Assembly: GCA_910588005.1 (NCBI GenBank)
Contig: CAJUQM010000005.1
Coordinates: forward strand, 21,579-85,578
Source: an uncultured Oscillibacter sp.
GTDB lineage: Bacteria; Bacillota; Clostridia; Oscillospirales; Oscillospiraceae
Reading direction: 5' to 3'
DNA length: 64,000 nt
Positions within the stretch are counted from its first letter, which is position 1; every line of letters begins with the position of its first letter. Made by a program: the position numbers and the translations under genes. This document shows, piece after piece, positions 8,663-17,143 of this stretch. The notes beneath the pieces are model-generated. The model saw nothing but the letters and a program-made list of their open reading frames with translations, searched no databases and had not been told where the DNA came from.

Positions 8663-9052
8663 ATGGACAAGGAGCTGCATCTGAAGCTGACTATCCGGCT
8701 CTATACCGACGACAACCGCCGCTGCTTCGGCCCCGGCATCGCCACGCTGTTGGAGCGGGTACGGGAGCACCGCTCCCTGCGAGCCGCCGCCGCATCTATG
8801 GAGATGGCCTATTCAAAGGCCTGGCGTATTATCCGCACTGCCGAGGAGGTTTTCGGCTGTAAAATGCTGGATTCCACCACCGGCGGCAGGCATGGCGGCG
8901 GCGCATCGCTGACTCCTGAGGCGGAGCAGCTGCTGACGGCATACCGGCGCTATCAAAGCGGTGTGGAGAAATACGCTCAGGGAGCGTTTGAGGAGACCTT
9001 CGGATCTTACCGCCGTGCGAAGCAAAAAAAGCAGGGCGGAGAAGCGGTCTGA
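8663..9052 (+). CDS. ModE-like winged-helix regulator (DNA-binding domain only)
   Basis: 129 residues, matching only the N-terminal LysR/ModE-type winged helix: LLERVREHRSLRAAAASMEMAYSKAW (recognition helix) followed by a basic wing (GGRHGGGASLTPEAEQLL). The C-terminal molybdate-binding (TOBE) domains of full ModE are absent, as in many anaerobe homologues. Stand-alone versions often sit near molybdenum-enzyme genes, and the xanthine dehydrogenase region starts about 1 kb downstream; control of that region is an inference. No GGAGG; GAGGAAC lies about ten bases before the ATG. Confidence 0.8.
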   Translation: MDKELHLKLTIRLYTDDNRRCFGPGIATLLERVREHRSLRAAAASMEMAYSKAWRIIRTAEEVFGCKMLDSTTGGRHGGGASLTPEAEQLLTAYRRYQSGVEKYAQGAFEETFGSYRRAKQKKQGGEAV

Positions 9053-9256
9053 TTCCTTCCACAGGACCATGTGGAACACAGGGGCTGCACAGAAAAACAG
9101 GCGTACCGTCCGCCGGCGGAGCTTCCAAGAAGACCCCAGGCAGTCCCCCGGCCTTTTTCCCTGCGGCTCGCAAACCGCCGTTCCAAGACCGGAAGAGATC
9201 TTCCAGCGTCCTAAAACAAGTATACTGAGAAAAACAACCGCAAGGGGGAAAACTCC

Positions 9257-9889
9257 ATGAAACGCTGCTTCATCTTTGCCGCCGGCACTTTTTACGGACT
9301 ACGAAAACGGCCGGAGAGCACAGGGGATTTTATCATCGCGGCCGACGCCGGCTACCGGATCTGCCAGGCGCAGAGGATCGTACCCAACCTCCTGCTGGGG
9401 GACTTCGATTCCATGACTCCCCCAGCGGACTTTCCCCGCCTCCGCCGCCTGCCGGTGGAAAAGGACGACACCGACACGCTTGCCGCCCTCCGCATAGGTC
9501 TGGAACAGGGCTGTATGGAGTTCCATGTCTATGGCGGTACCGGCGGCAAGCGCTTGGACCACACCCTGGCCAACCTCCAATCCCTGCTGTTTCTCCGCCG
9601 CCATGGGGCCAGGGGATACCTGTACGATGACGATTTTCTCTGGACTGTTATTGAAGATGAAACGCTGGAGGTCTCCAGACAGGTGGAGTGGGGTCTGCTC
9701 TCCGCCTTCTGCCTGGGGGACCGCGCAGAGGGCGTGGATGAGTCCGGCGTTCAATACCCCTTGAAAAACGCCTGTTTAATGCCGGACTTCCCCCTGGGTG
9801 TCAGCAATCATATCATAGAGTCCGCGGCCCGGATCTCTGTCCAAAAGGGCGTTTTAGCGGTGGGATGGGAGCTGCCGCCGATTCCCTAA
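9257..9889 (+). CDS. thiN: Thiamine pyrophosphokinase
   Basis: 210 residues. Transfers pyrophosphate from ATP to thiamine to make thiamine diphosphate. Family landmarks: ADAGYR, the substrate/metal motif LLGDFDS (around residue 50), EKDDTDTLAAL, the glycine loop GGTGGKRLDHTLANL, and the C-terminal PLGVSNH followed by two beta strands. Length is standard. The ATG has AAGGGGG upstream. In many Firmicutes thiN sits near rsgA; here it stands alone between the ModE-like regulator and the XDH gene. Confidence 0.93.
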   Translation: MKRCFIFAAGTFYGLRKRPESTGDFIIAADAGYRICQAQRIVPNLLLGDFDSMTPPADFPRLRRLPVEKDDTDTLAALRIGLEQGCMEFHVYGGTGGKRLDHTLANLQSLLFLRRHGARGYLYDDDFLWTVIEDETLEVSRQVEWGLLSAFCLGDRAEGVDESGVQYPLKNACLMPDFPLGVSNHIIESAARISVQKGVLAVGWELPPIP

Positions 9890-9919
9890 AAATAGAATAA
9901 CGAATTGACAAAAGTGTAG

Positions 9920-9948
9920 TTGCGTATCTCCTGTATTTCAGGTATAAT
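9920..9948 (+). promoter_or_regulatory. Sigma-A promoter of the fused xanthine dehydrogenase gene
   Basis: TTGCGT at 9920-9925 and a consensus TATAAT at 9943-9948 with a 17-base spacer. Predicted start near 9955. Confidence 0.75.
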
Positions 9949-9954
9949 GAACAA

Positions 9955-10016
9955 CAGAAAGGTTGACCTTTCTGAAAATTACATATGACCGTGGGACCGA
10001 CAGCGGGCACGGAAGC
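9955..10016 (+). promoter_or_regulatory. Structured 5' leader of the xanthine dehydrogenase mRNA
   Basis: A perfect 8-bp hairpin (9955-9962 with 9967-9974, loop TTGA) begins exactly at the predicted transcription start. A second, CCGTG/CACGG-closed hairpin with an inner CCG/CGG helix follows at about 9989-10012, just before the AAGGAG ribosome binding site. No terminator is seen, so an effect on mRNA stability, translation or operator function is possible. I do not recognise a known riboswitch class. Confidence 0.45.
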
Positions 10017-10028
10017 AAGGAGTCTTTT

Positions 10029-12578
10029 ATGGCAACGTTTACTGTAAATGGCAAGACTGTGACTGTGGAGCAGAACCAAAAGCTGCTGCGCCTCCTGCGG
10101 GACACCCTGGGGCTGACCTCTGTGAAGGACGGATGCAGCGAGGGCGCCTGCGGCACCTGCACCGTCCTGATCGACGGCAAGCCCACCAAGGCCTGTATCC
10201 CCCAAACCGACAAACTGGAGGGCAAAACAATCCTCACCGTAGAGGGTCTAAGCGATTTTGAGCGGGAGGTCTATACATATGCCTTTGGCCACGCCGGGGC
10301 GGTTCAATGCGGTTTCTGCATTCCGGGGATGGTGATCTCCGCCAAGGCCCTGCTGGACAAGAACCAAAATCCCACCCGGGAAGAAGCAGCCTTTGCCATC
10401 CGCAACAACATCTGCCGCTGCACAGGGTACGTAAAGATTATCGACGCGATCCTGCTGGCGGCGGATCTATTCCGGACCGGGTCGGTTCCCAAATCAGACG
10501 AGAACTGGTCCCTGGGCGCCCGGGTCCCTCGGATCGACGTGGCGGAGAAAGTCACCGGAACCGGTATTTACCCGGACGACATATATCTGGAGGGCATGAT
10601 TTACGGCAGCGCCGTCCGCAGCGCCTATCCCCGCGCCCGGGTACTGGCGATCCATACCGAGGAGGCCGAGGCTCTGCCCGGCGTTGTCGGTGTGTTTACC
10701 GCGTCGGATATCCCCGGCAGCAATAAGGTGGGCCACCTGAAAAAGGATTGGGACACCATGATCGCCGTGGGAGATATCACCCATTACCTGGGCGACGCCA
10801 TCTGCCTGGTGGCGGCGGAGACACCGGAGATCCTGGCCCGGGCCAAGGCCTTGGTAAAAGTGGACTATGAGGAACTTCCCATGGTCCGCAGTCCCCGGGA
10901 GGCCATGCTGCCGGACGCGCCTCTGGTCCACCGGGAGGGGAACCTGCTGAGCCACAAGCACATCCAGCGGGGCAACCCGGCGGAGGCCATTGCCAAGAGC
11001 AAATATATGTTAACCCAGCGGTTTTACACACCCTGGACAGAGCACGCCTTCCTGGAGCCGGAGTGCGCCGTGGCCTATCCCGACGGGGACGGAATCATGG
11101 TTCTCTCCACCGACCAGGGCGCCTACGACACCCAGCATGAGATCATGGGGATGCTGGGATGGCCGGCGGAGCGGGTAAAGGTCCGCAACTGCTTGGTGGG
11201 GGGCGGCTTTGGCGGCAAGGAGGACGTAACCGTCCAGCACCACGCCGCCTTGATCGCCTGTCTCACACACCGCCCGGTGAAGGTGAAGCTGACCCGGACG
11301 GAGAGTCTCCTGATCCATCCCAAACGGCATCCCATGGAGATGGAGTTCTCTCTAGGCTGCGACGAAAACGGCATCATCCAAGGTGTGGCCGCCGAGGTGA
11401 TCGCCGATACGGGAGCCTACGCCTCCCTGGGCGGACCGGTGCTGGAACGGGCCTGCACCCATGCCGCCGGACCCTATAATTACCAGAACTTCGAGATCGA
11501 CGGTTGGGCTTATTACACCAACAATCCCCCTGCCGGGGCCTTTCGCGGTTTTGGCGTAACTCAGACGTGCTTTTGTATAGAGAGCCTTCTCAACCGCATG
11601 GCGGATCTGGTGGGCATCACCCCCTGGGAGATCCGGTACCGCAACGCCATCCGCCCGGGGCAGGAACTGCCCAACGGCCAGATTGTGGATGATTCCACCG
11701 GCCTTGTGGAGACCCTGGAGGCAGTAAAGCCCTACTGTGACAATGCAAAATATGTGGGGCTGGCCTGCGCCATGAAAAACGCCGGTGTGGGCGTGGGCAT
11801 TCCGGATACGGGCCGGGTGCGGCTGACGGTGGAGGACGGCAAGGTTCACATCTTCGCCGGTGCCTCCTGCATCGGGCAGGGCCTTGGCACCGTGCTGACC
11901 CAGATGGTCTGCGGACAAACGGGAATTGCACCTGAAGACGTGGTCTACGAACGCTCCAATACCTATTTTGCCCCGGACTCCGGCACCACCTCCGGCTCCC
12001 GTCAGACCCTGTTCACCGGAGAGGCCTGCCGGAGAGCCTGTCAGGATCTGAGGGCGGCGCTGGACGGCGGCAATTTGAACGCCTTGAATGGGCAGGAGTT
12101 TTACGGCGAGTATCTGGGCAGGACGGATCCCCTGGGGGCGGACGTGCCCAATCCTGTCAGTCACATCGCCTACGGATACGCAACCCAGGTCTGTATCCTG
12201 GATGAAGACGGCAAAATTCAGCAGATGGTAGCGGCCCACGACGTGGGAAAGGCGGTAAACCCCCTGTCTGTAGAGGGACAGATCGAGGGCGGCGTTGTAA
12301 TGTCCATGGGCTTTGCCCTGACGGAGCGCTATCCCCTGACAGACTGCAAGCCCACTGCCAAATATGGCACTCTGGGGTTATTCCGGGCCAATCAGATTCC
12401 GGAGATCACCGCTATTGTGGTGGAAAAAGAGGGTTTGGACGTGGCCTGCGGCGCTATCGGCGTTGGGGAGATCACCTCGATCCCCACGGCTCCAGCCATC
12501 GCGGACGCCTATTACCGCTACGACGGCAAGTTCCGCACCTCCCTCCCCTTGGAGGACACGCCTTACGCCAGGAAATAG
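10029..12578 (+). CDS. Selenium-type xanthine dehydrogenase, fused 2Fe-2S and molybdopterin subunits
   Basis: 849 residues combining two normally separate subunits. Residues 1-~160 are the 2Fe-2S part: plant-type cluster CSEGACGTC (Cys36/41/44, Cys56), then the helical domain with QCGFCIPG and CRCTG. Residues ~180-849 are the molybdopterin-binding domain (RIDVAEKVTGTGIYPDD, GGGFGGKEDV, AFRGFGVTQ, and the C-terminal GVGEITSIPTAPA). No FAD domain is present, so electrons must leave through a partner. This matches the Se-dependent xanthine dehydrogenase family, in which selenium is a labile cofactor rather than selenocysteine; no in-frame UGA occurs. ATG at 10029 with AAGGAG upstream. Predicted to oxidise hypoxanthine/xanthine-type purines. 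Confidence 0.9.
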   Translation: MATFTVNGKTVTVEQNQKLLRLLRDTLGLTSVKDGCSEGACGTCTVLIDGKPTKACIPQTDKLEGKTILTVEGLSDFEREVYTYAFGHAGAVQCGFCIPGMVISAKALLDKNQNPTREEAAFAIRNNICRCTGYVKIIDAILLAADLFRTGSVPKSDENWSLGARVPRIDVAEKVTGTGIYPDDIYLEGMIYGSAVRSAYPRARVLAIHTEEAEALPGVVGVFTASDIPGSNKVGHLKKDWDTMIAVGDITHYLGDAICLVAAETPEILARAKALVKVDYEELPMVRSPREAMLPDAPLVHREGNLLSHKHIQRGNPAEAIAKSKYMLTQRFYTPWTEHAFLEPECAVAYPDGDGIMVLSTDQGAYDTQHEIMGMLGWPAERVKVRNCLVGGGFGGKEDVTVQHHAALIACLTHRPVKVKLTRTESLLIHPKRHPMEMEFSLGCDENGIIQGVAAEVIADTGAYASLGGPVLERACTHAAGPYNYQNFEIDGWAYYTNNPPAGAFRGFGVTQTCFCIESLLNRMADLVGITPWEIRYRNAIRPGQELPNGQIVDDSTGLVETLEAVKPYCDNAKYVGLACAMKNAGVGVGIPDTGRVRLTVEDGKVHIFAGASCIGQGLGTVLTQMVCGQTGIAPEDVVYERSNTYFAPDSGTTSGSRQTLFTGEACRRACQDLRAALDGGNLNALNGQEFYGEYLGRTDPLGADVPNPVSHIAYGYATQVCILDEDGKIQQMVAAHDVGKAVNPLSVEGQIEGGVVMSMGFALTERYPLTDCKPTAKYGTLGLFRANQIPEITAIVVEKEGLDVACGAIGVGEITSIPTAPAIADAYYRYDGKFRTSLPLEDTPYARK

Positions 12579-12636
12579 CCGAAGCCCTTTTATTACCCGA
12601 GTGTTGCGCGTCTGTCTCTCCGCCGGCGGAGCCAAC

Positions 12637-12669
12637 AGTTAAAGAGGGACGGACACTCAGGTCCGTCCC
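12637..12669 (-). terminator. Terminator overlapping the stop codon of the MocA-like gene
   Basis: Leftward reading: 9-bp stem GGGACGGAC (12646-12654 with 12661-12669) followed by TCTTTAACTG. The loop contains the gene's stop codon. It also lies downstream of the rightward XDH gene, but has no U-tract in that direction. Confidence 0.6.
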
Positions 12670-13262
12670 CGCTCTCCAGCCTTCTCTCTCAGATCCCTCA
12701 TAGCTTCTGCGGTATCCACATCTGCCAACTCCTCCTCCGGTACCTCCAGGAGCCGCAGCTCCGCTTCGTGCCGCCGGATGACGGTGCTGCCGCCGTGGTC
12801 TTCCCGCAGCTCCAGCAGCTCTTGGTAAAACCGGGCGGGAAATATACAGGGATTCCCCCGAACTCCGCCATGGCCTAATGCCGCCAGCTTGTCCGGACTC
12901 TCCTTCCAGCAGCGGGCCAGCGCAGCCACACTCTCCCGGCGCAGCAGAGGCTGATCGCTGACCAGAAAGCACACCCCGTCACAGTCCCGCAGAGCGGTAA
13001 GCCCCAGCTCGATCGTGTGGCTGATGCCGTAATCCGGATGTTCGTTGTAGACCGCTGAAAAGCGGAACTCCCCGGCCAGACGCATGATCTCCGGGTACTG
13101 CGTTACCACCACTACGTTTTCAAAGACCTCCGGCGGCACGGTTTCCAGCGTTCTGAGGATTAAACTTCTCCCCCGCAGCTGGGCCGCCAGCTTATTCTCC
13201 CCAAAGCGCCGGGCGTTGCCCGCCGCCATAACCACACATCCTAACTTTAATGGTTTTTTCAA
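12657..13262 (-). CDS. MocA-like molybdenum cofactor nucleotidyltransferase
   Basis: 201 residues, MobA-like NTP-transferase fold. Nucleotide-binding signature CVVMAAGNARRFGENKL at the N-terminus, metal site DCDGVCFLVSDQPLL (around residue 95), and GVRGNPCIFP. Enzymes of this type add CMP to molybdopterin to make the cytosine-dinucleotide cofactor used by xanthine-oxidase-family hydroxylases; its position between two such enzymes supports that role. Chosen start is TTG at 13262: GGAGG lies seven bases upstream and it yields MKKPLKLGCVVMAAG; the longer frame to 13340 has no ribosome binding site and overlaps the divergent promoter region. Confidence 0.85.
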   Translation of the reverse strand: MKKPLKLGCVVMAAGNARRFGENKLAAQLRGRSLILRTLETVPPEVFENVVVVTQYPEIMRLAGEFRFSAVYNEHPDYGISHTIELGLTALRDCDGVCFLVSDQPLLRRESVAALARCWKESPDKLAALGHGGVRGNPCIFPARFYQELLELREDHGGSTVIRRHEAELRLLEVPEEELADVDTAEAMRDLREKAGERGRT

Positions 13263-13332
13263 GAAAACACCTCCAGTCTTTTTTAGTATATCCGCTTTTC
13301 CCCAATCATGCAAACATAAAGGAGGAATCCCA

Positions 13333-15627
13333 ATGAGCAAAAGCGTTGGCAGGAGCGTTACCCGGGTGGACGCCTATGACAAGGCCACGGGCCGGGCCAA
13401 ATATATGGACGACCTCTGCGGCCGGGAGGCTCTGACCGCCAAAATTTGTCACTCGACCATCGCCCATGGATTCGTAACAGCCATCGATACCTCGGCGGCC
13501 GAGACCATTCCCGGCGTTGTGAAAATTTTGACCTGCTTTGAAGTTCCAAACATCCCCTTCCCCACAGCAGGCCACCCCTGGTCGACGGACCCCCACCACC
13601 AGGACGTGGCCGACCGCCTGCTCTTAAACCGCCATGTCCGCTACTACGGCGATGAGGTGGCGGTGGTCATCGCGGAAAACGAGGTGGCTGCGTCCCAGGC
13701 CGTTCGGGCGCTGAAGATAACGTACGAAGAGCTTCCGTTTGTGCTGGATGTGCAGAAGGCCATGGAGGATGGGGCGCCCCAGATCCATGAGGAGTATTCC
13801 AACAATATCCTGGCTCATACCGATATCCGCAAGGGTGACTATGAGGCCGCCCGGCAGGAGCCGGGGCTTGTTAAAGTGGAGGGTTGGTACGATACCCCCA
13901 CGGTTCAACATTGCCATATCGAAAACCACGGGTGCTTTGCCTACGAGGAGGCGGGACGGATTGTGGTAGTCAGCTCCACCCAGATTCCCCATATTGTACG
14001 GCGGGTAGTGGGACAGGCCCTGGGAATCCCCTGGGGAAAGGTCCGCCTGATCAAACCCTATATTGGCGGAGGCTTTGGCAATAAGCAGGACGCGCTGTAC
14101 GAACCTCTATGCGCCTGGTGCTCCACCCAGGTGGGGGGACGGCCGGTAAAACTGGAGTGCAGCCGGGAGGAGACCTTCGTCTCCAACCGGGTCCGCCACG
14201 CCATCCGCACCCACATCATCTCCTATGTCCGGCCTGACGGAACTCTGGTTGCCCGGAAGTTTGAGGCCTTCTCCAACCAGGGGGCCTACGCTTCCCACGG
14301 CCACGGGATCGTGGCGAAGGGCATGGGGGCGTTTCCCCAGCTGTATCCCTGCGAAAACCTAGAGTGTGATGCCTGGACTGTGTTCACCAACAAGCCCTCA
14401 TCCGGGGCCATGCGGGGCTACGGCATCCCCCAGGCGATGTTTGCCGGAGAGAGTCACATCGACGATATCTGCAGGGCCATTCACATGGCGCCTCTGGAGT
14501 TCCGCCGAAAAAATCTGATGCCCGTGGGCTACGTAGATGGTTTCTCAAAAAACGAGAACTATTTTGATACCTTCAACCAATGCATGGACAGGGGGACCTC
14601 GGCCACAGACTATCTCCGGAAATACGAGGAGTACCAAAACCAGACCGGCCCAGTCCGGCGGGGCGTCGGGATGGCGGTATTCTGGTACAACACCGCCGTA
14701 TGGCCCATCTCTCTGGAGTCCTCCTCCTGCCGCATGGTGCTCAATCAAGACGGCTCTCTCCAATTCCAGACCGGCGAGACAGAGATCGGCCAAGGCTGCG
14801 ACACCGCCTATTCCCAGATGGTGGCGGACGCCGTGGGCGTTCCCCTTGAAAGCGTACATGTAGTTTCCACCCAAGATACCGATATCACCCCCTTCGGCAC
14901 CGGGGCCTACGCCTCCCGGCAGACATACATCGGCGGCTTTGCCATCATGCAGACTGCCCAGGCCCTGCGCCAGCGGATTTTGAGCATCGCCCACGAGCAA
15001 ACCCGGATGCCCATTTCCAACTTGGACTTGGCAGATGGGCAGATCATCCGCAAATCCGACGGGCGGGTCCTTAAGTCTCTGGGCGATTTGGCCACGGAGT
15101 GCCTGTACTCCCTGGAGAGCAGCCAACACATCACCGCCGAGACCACCGCCCAAATCAAGTCCAACGCCTACTCCTTTGGCTGTTCCTTCGCGGAAGTCGA
15201 AGTCGATATTCCCATGTGTAAGGTAAAACTCCTGCGGCTGGTAAATGTCCACGACTGCGGCACCCTGATCAACCCCGCTCTGGCTGAGGCCCAGGTCCAC
15301 GGCGGCATGTCCATGGCCATCGGTTACGGCCTCTCCGAGGAGTTAAAATTTGACGAAAAGACCGGAAAACCCCTAAACGGAAACCTGCTGGACTACAAGC
15401 TCTCCACCTTTATGGACCACCCTGCCCTGGAGGCGGAATTTGTAGAAAATCCGGAGCCAACCTCTCCTTACGGCACCAAGGCCCTGGGCGAACCGCCGGC
15501 CTGCTCCGGCGCTCCGGCGATCCGCAATGCCATTTTAAACGCCACCGGCGTTTCTATCGACTGCTGTCCCATCACGCCCCATGTCCTCTATCGCTCTTTT
15601 AAAGAGGCGGGGCTTATTGAAGAGTAA
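13333..15627 (+). CDS. xdhA: Xanthine dehydrogenase, molybdenum-binding subunit
   Basis: 764 residues, the large subunit of a three-gene molybdenum hydroxylase. N-terminal small barrel (VTRVDAYDKATGRAKYMDDL), Mo-domain landmarks GGGFGNKQDALYE, SGAMRGYGIPQ, TGETEIGQGCDTAYSQM, and near the C-terminus PTSPYGTKALGEPPACSGAPA, where the family's catalytic Glu is the Glu of LGEPP. Forms a complex with the two following genes. The ATG at 13333 follows AAAGGAGGA; the longer frame runs back into the MocA gene and is not used. It shares a short divergent interval with the MocA gene. Confidence 0.93.
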   Translation: MSKSVGRSVTRVDAYDKATGRAKYMDDLCGREALTAKICHSTIAHGFVTAIDTSAAETIPGVVKILTCFEVPNIPFPTAGHPWSTDPHHQDVADRLLLNRHVRYYGDEVAVVIAENEVAASQAVRALKITYEELPFVLDVQKAMEDGAPQIHEEYSNNILAHTDIRKGDYEAARQEPGLVKVEGWYDTPTVQHCHIENHGCFAYEEAGRIVVVSSTQIPHIVRRVVGQALGIPWGKVRLIKPYIGGGFGNKQDALYEPLCAWCSTQVGGRPVKLECSREETFVSNRVRHAIRTHIISYVRPDGTLVARKFEAFSNQGAYASHGHGIVAKGMGAFPQLYPCENLECDAWTVFTNKPSSGAMRGYGIPQAMFAGESHIDDICRAIHMAPLEFRRKNLMPVGYVDGFSKNENYFDTFNQCMDRGTSATDYLRKYEEYQNQTGPVRRGVGMAVFWYNTAVWPISLESSSCRMVLNQDGSLQFQTGETEIGQGCDTAYSQMVADAVGVPLESVHVVSTQDTDITPFGTGAYASRQTYIGGFAIMQTAQALRQRILSIAHEQTRMPISNLDLADGQIIRKSDGRVLKSLGDLATECLYSLESSQHITAETTAQIKSNAYSFGCSFAEVEVDIPMCKVKLLRLVNVHDCGTLINPALAEAQVHGGMSMAIGYGLSEELKFDEKTGKPLNGNLLDYKLSTFMDHPALEAEFVENPEPTSPYGTKALGEPPACSGAPAIRNAILNATGVSIDCCPITPHVLYRSFKEAGLIEE

Positions 15628-15642
15628 AGGAGGGCCGACCAT

Positions 15643-16524
15643 ATGTATGACATGAAAGCCCTGTATCAGGCAAAAAGCGTAGCAGACGCCGTAGCCCTCC
15701 GTCTGGCCCATCCGGACGCCCAGATCATCGCCGGCGGCTCCGACGTGCTGGTGCAGATGCGGGAAGGCAAACGGGCAGGTGCGGAGCTGATCTCCATCCA
15801 GACCTTGGATGAGATCCGCGGCGTCTCCATGGACGGCGGCGGCACTCTGCGCATCGGCTCTCTCACCAGCTTCTCCCATATCACCCGTGACCCCCTGATC
15901 CAAAAATATATCCGTGTGCTGGGCGAGGCCGTGGACCAGGTCGGCGGTCCCCAGATCCGAAACATCGGCACCATCGGCGGCAACACCTGCAACGGCGTCA
16001 CCTCCGCCGATTCCGCCTCCACCCTCCACGCCTGGGACGCCATTGTGGAATTAACCGGCCCTGGCGGCATTCGCCGCCAGCCCATCCGCGACTTCTATAT
16101 CCGGGCGGGTAAGGTGGACATCCGGGAGGGAGAAATTCAAACTGCCATTTTGATCCCTGAAGAGAGCTATGCGAATACCTTCGGCCACTATATAAAATAC
16201 GCCATGCGAAACGCCATGGACATCGCCACTCTGGGCACCTCTGTCAACGTCCGCCTTTCCTCCGACAAGAAAACTGTTGAACGGGCGCGGGTGGCCTTCG
16301 GCGTGGCAGGTCCCGTTCCCCTTCGGGCGGTCCATGCGGAAAATCTGGCGGCGGGCCAGCCCGTAAGCCTGGAACTGGCAGAGAGATTTGCCCAGGCGGT
16401 AAAGGAGGATATCAATCCAAGGGACTCCTGGCGGGCGGCAAAGGACTTCCGCCTCCACATCGCCGTGGAGAGCGCCCGGCGGGCCTTTATCGAATCTGTA
16501 AAACTGGCGGGAGGTGACCTGTGA
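15643..16524 (+). CDS. xdhB: Xanthine dehydrogenase, FAD-binding subunit
   Basis: 293 residues. FAD-binding PCMH-type fold: AGGSDVLVQMREG for pyrophosphate binding near the N-terminus and QIRNIGTIGGNTCNG for the flavin loop (around residue 110), then the CO-dehydrogenase flavoprotein C-terminal domain (GVAGPVPLRA). It passes electrons from the iron-sulfur centres to the soluble acceptor. It could also serve the FAD-less fused enzyme upstream, which is speculation. Starts 15 bases after xdhA with AAAGGAGGG; its stop overlaps the next start. Confidence 0.92.
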   Translation: MYDMKALYQAKSVADAVALRLAHPDAQIIAGGSDVLVQMREGKRAGAELISIQTLDEIRGVSMDGGGTLRIGSLTSFSHITRDPLIQKYIRVLGEAVDQVGGPQIRNIGTIGGNTCNGVTSADSASTLHAWDAIVELTGPGGIRRQPIRDFYIRAGKVDIREGEIQTAILIPEESYANTFGHYIKYAMRNAMDIATLGTSVNVRLSSDKKTVERARVAFGVAGPVPLRAVHAENLAAGQPVSLELAERFAQAVKEDINPRDSWRAAKDFRLHIAVESARRAFIESVKLAGGDL

Positions 16525-17033
16525 TGGAAAAGCACCAGATCCAGTATCAGACCGTCCATTTCAAGCTAAACGGCAGAGACGTGGAGAAGACGGTGGATGT
16601 CCGGGCCAGCCTCACCGACATGCTGCGCAACGACTACCACACCCTGTCCGTGAAAAAGGGCTGCGAGGTAGGGGAATGCGGCGCCTGCAATGTGCTGATC
16701 GACGGCGAAACCTTCAACTCCTGCATCTACCTGGCTGTCTGGGCTGAGGGAAAGCACGTCCGCACTTTGGAAGGACTCGTGGGACCCAACGGCGAACTCA
16801 GTGATATCCAGCAGGCCTTTATTGACGAAGCCGCCATCCAGTGCGGCTTCTGTACCCCCGGTTTTATCATGTCCGCCGTGGAACTTCTGGAGAGCGGGCG
16901 GGAATATACGGACGATGAAATCCGCAAGCACCTCTCCGGACATCTGTGCCGCTGTACCGGATATGAGAATATCCTCCGGGCCGTAAAAAAGACCATGTAC
17001 CGGCGCTTGGGCAGGGAAATCCCAAAAAATTAA
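16524..17033 (+). CDS. xdhC: Xanthine dehydrogenase, 2Fe-2S subunit
   Basis: 169 residues. Plant-type ferredoxin domain with CEVGECGACNVLIDG and the fourth Cys in FNSCIYL, followed by the four-helix 2Fe-2S domain with QCGFCTPG and CRCTGYENI. It relays electrons from the Mo site to FAD. The ATG overlaps the xdhB stop by one base, implying translational coupling; a GTG one codon earlier is equally well spaced from GGAGGTGA. Named in the E. coli XdhABC sense (not the XdhC insertion factor). Last gene before a terminator. Confidence 0.92.
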   Translation: MEKHQIQYQTVHFKLNGRDVEKTVDVRASLTDMLRNDYHTLSVKKGCEVGECGACNVLIDGETFNSCIYLAVWAEGKHVRTLEGLVGPNGELSDIQQAFIDEAAIQCGFCTPGFIMSAVELLESGREYTDDEIRKHLSGHLCRCTGYENILRAVKKTMYRRLGREIPKN

Positions 17034-17055
17034 CAGGTTTTAACGTCCTAAACGG

Positions 17056-17086
17056 CGGCCGCGGAATCTGCGGCCGTCTCTTTTTA
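17056..17086 (+). terminator. Intrinsic terminator of the xdhABC operon
   Basis: CGGCCGC (17056-17062) pairs with GCGGCCG (17070-17076), followed by TCTCTTTTTATTT. Confidence 0.8.
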
Positions 17087-17087
17087 T

Positions 17088-17116
17088 TTGACGCTCCCCT
17101 TCAAAAGTGGTATAAT
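17088..17116 (+). promoter_or_regulatory. Sigma-A promoter of the cytidylate-kinase-like gene
   Basis: TTGACG at 17088-17093 and TATAAT at 17111-17116, 17-base spacer; 27 bases to the start codon. Confidence 0.85.
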
Positions 17117-17143
17117 AGGCACACCAAGAGAGGAGGCGTCCCT

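Noticed and set aside
9905..9948. TTGACA at 9905 as the -35 for the XDH promoter
   Set aside because: It is 32 bases from TATAAT; TTGCGT at 9920 has the correct 17-base spacing.
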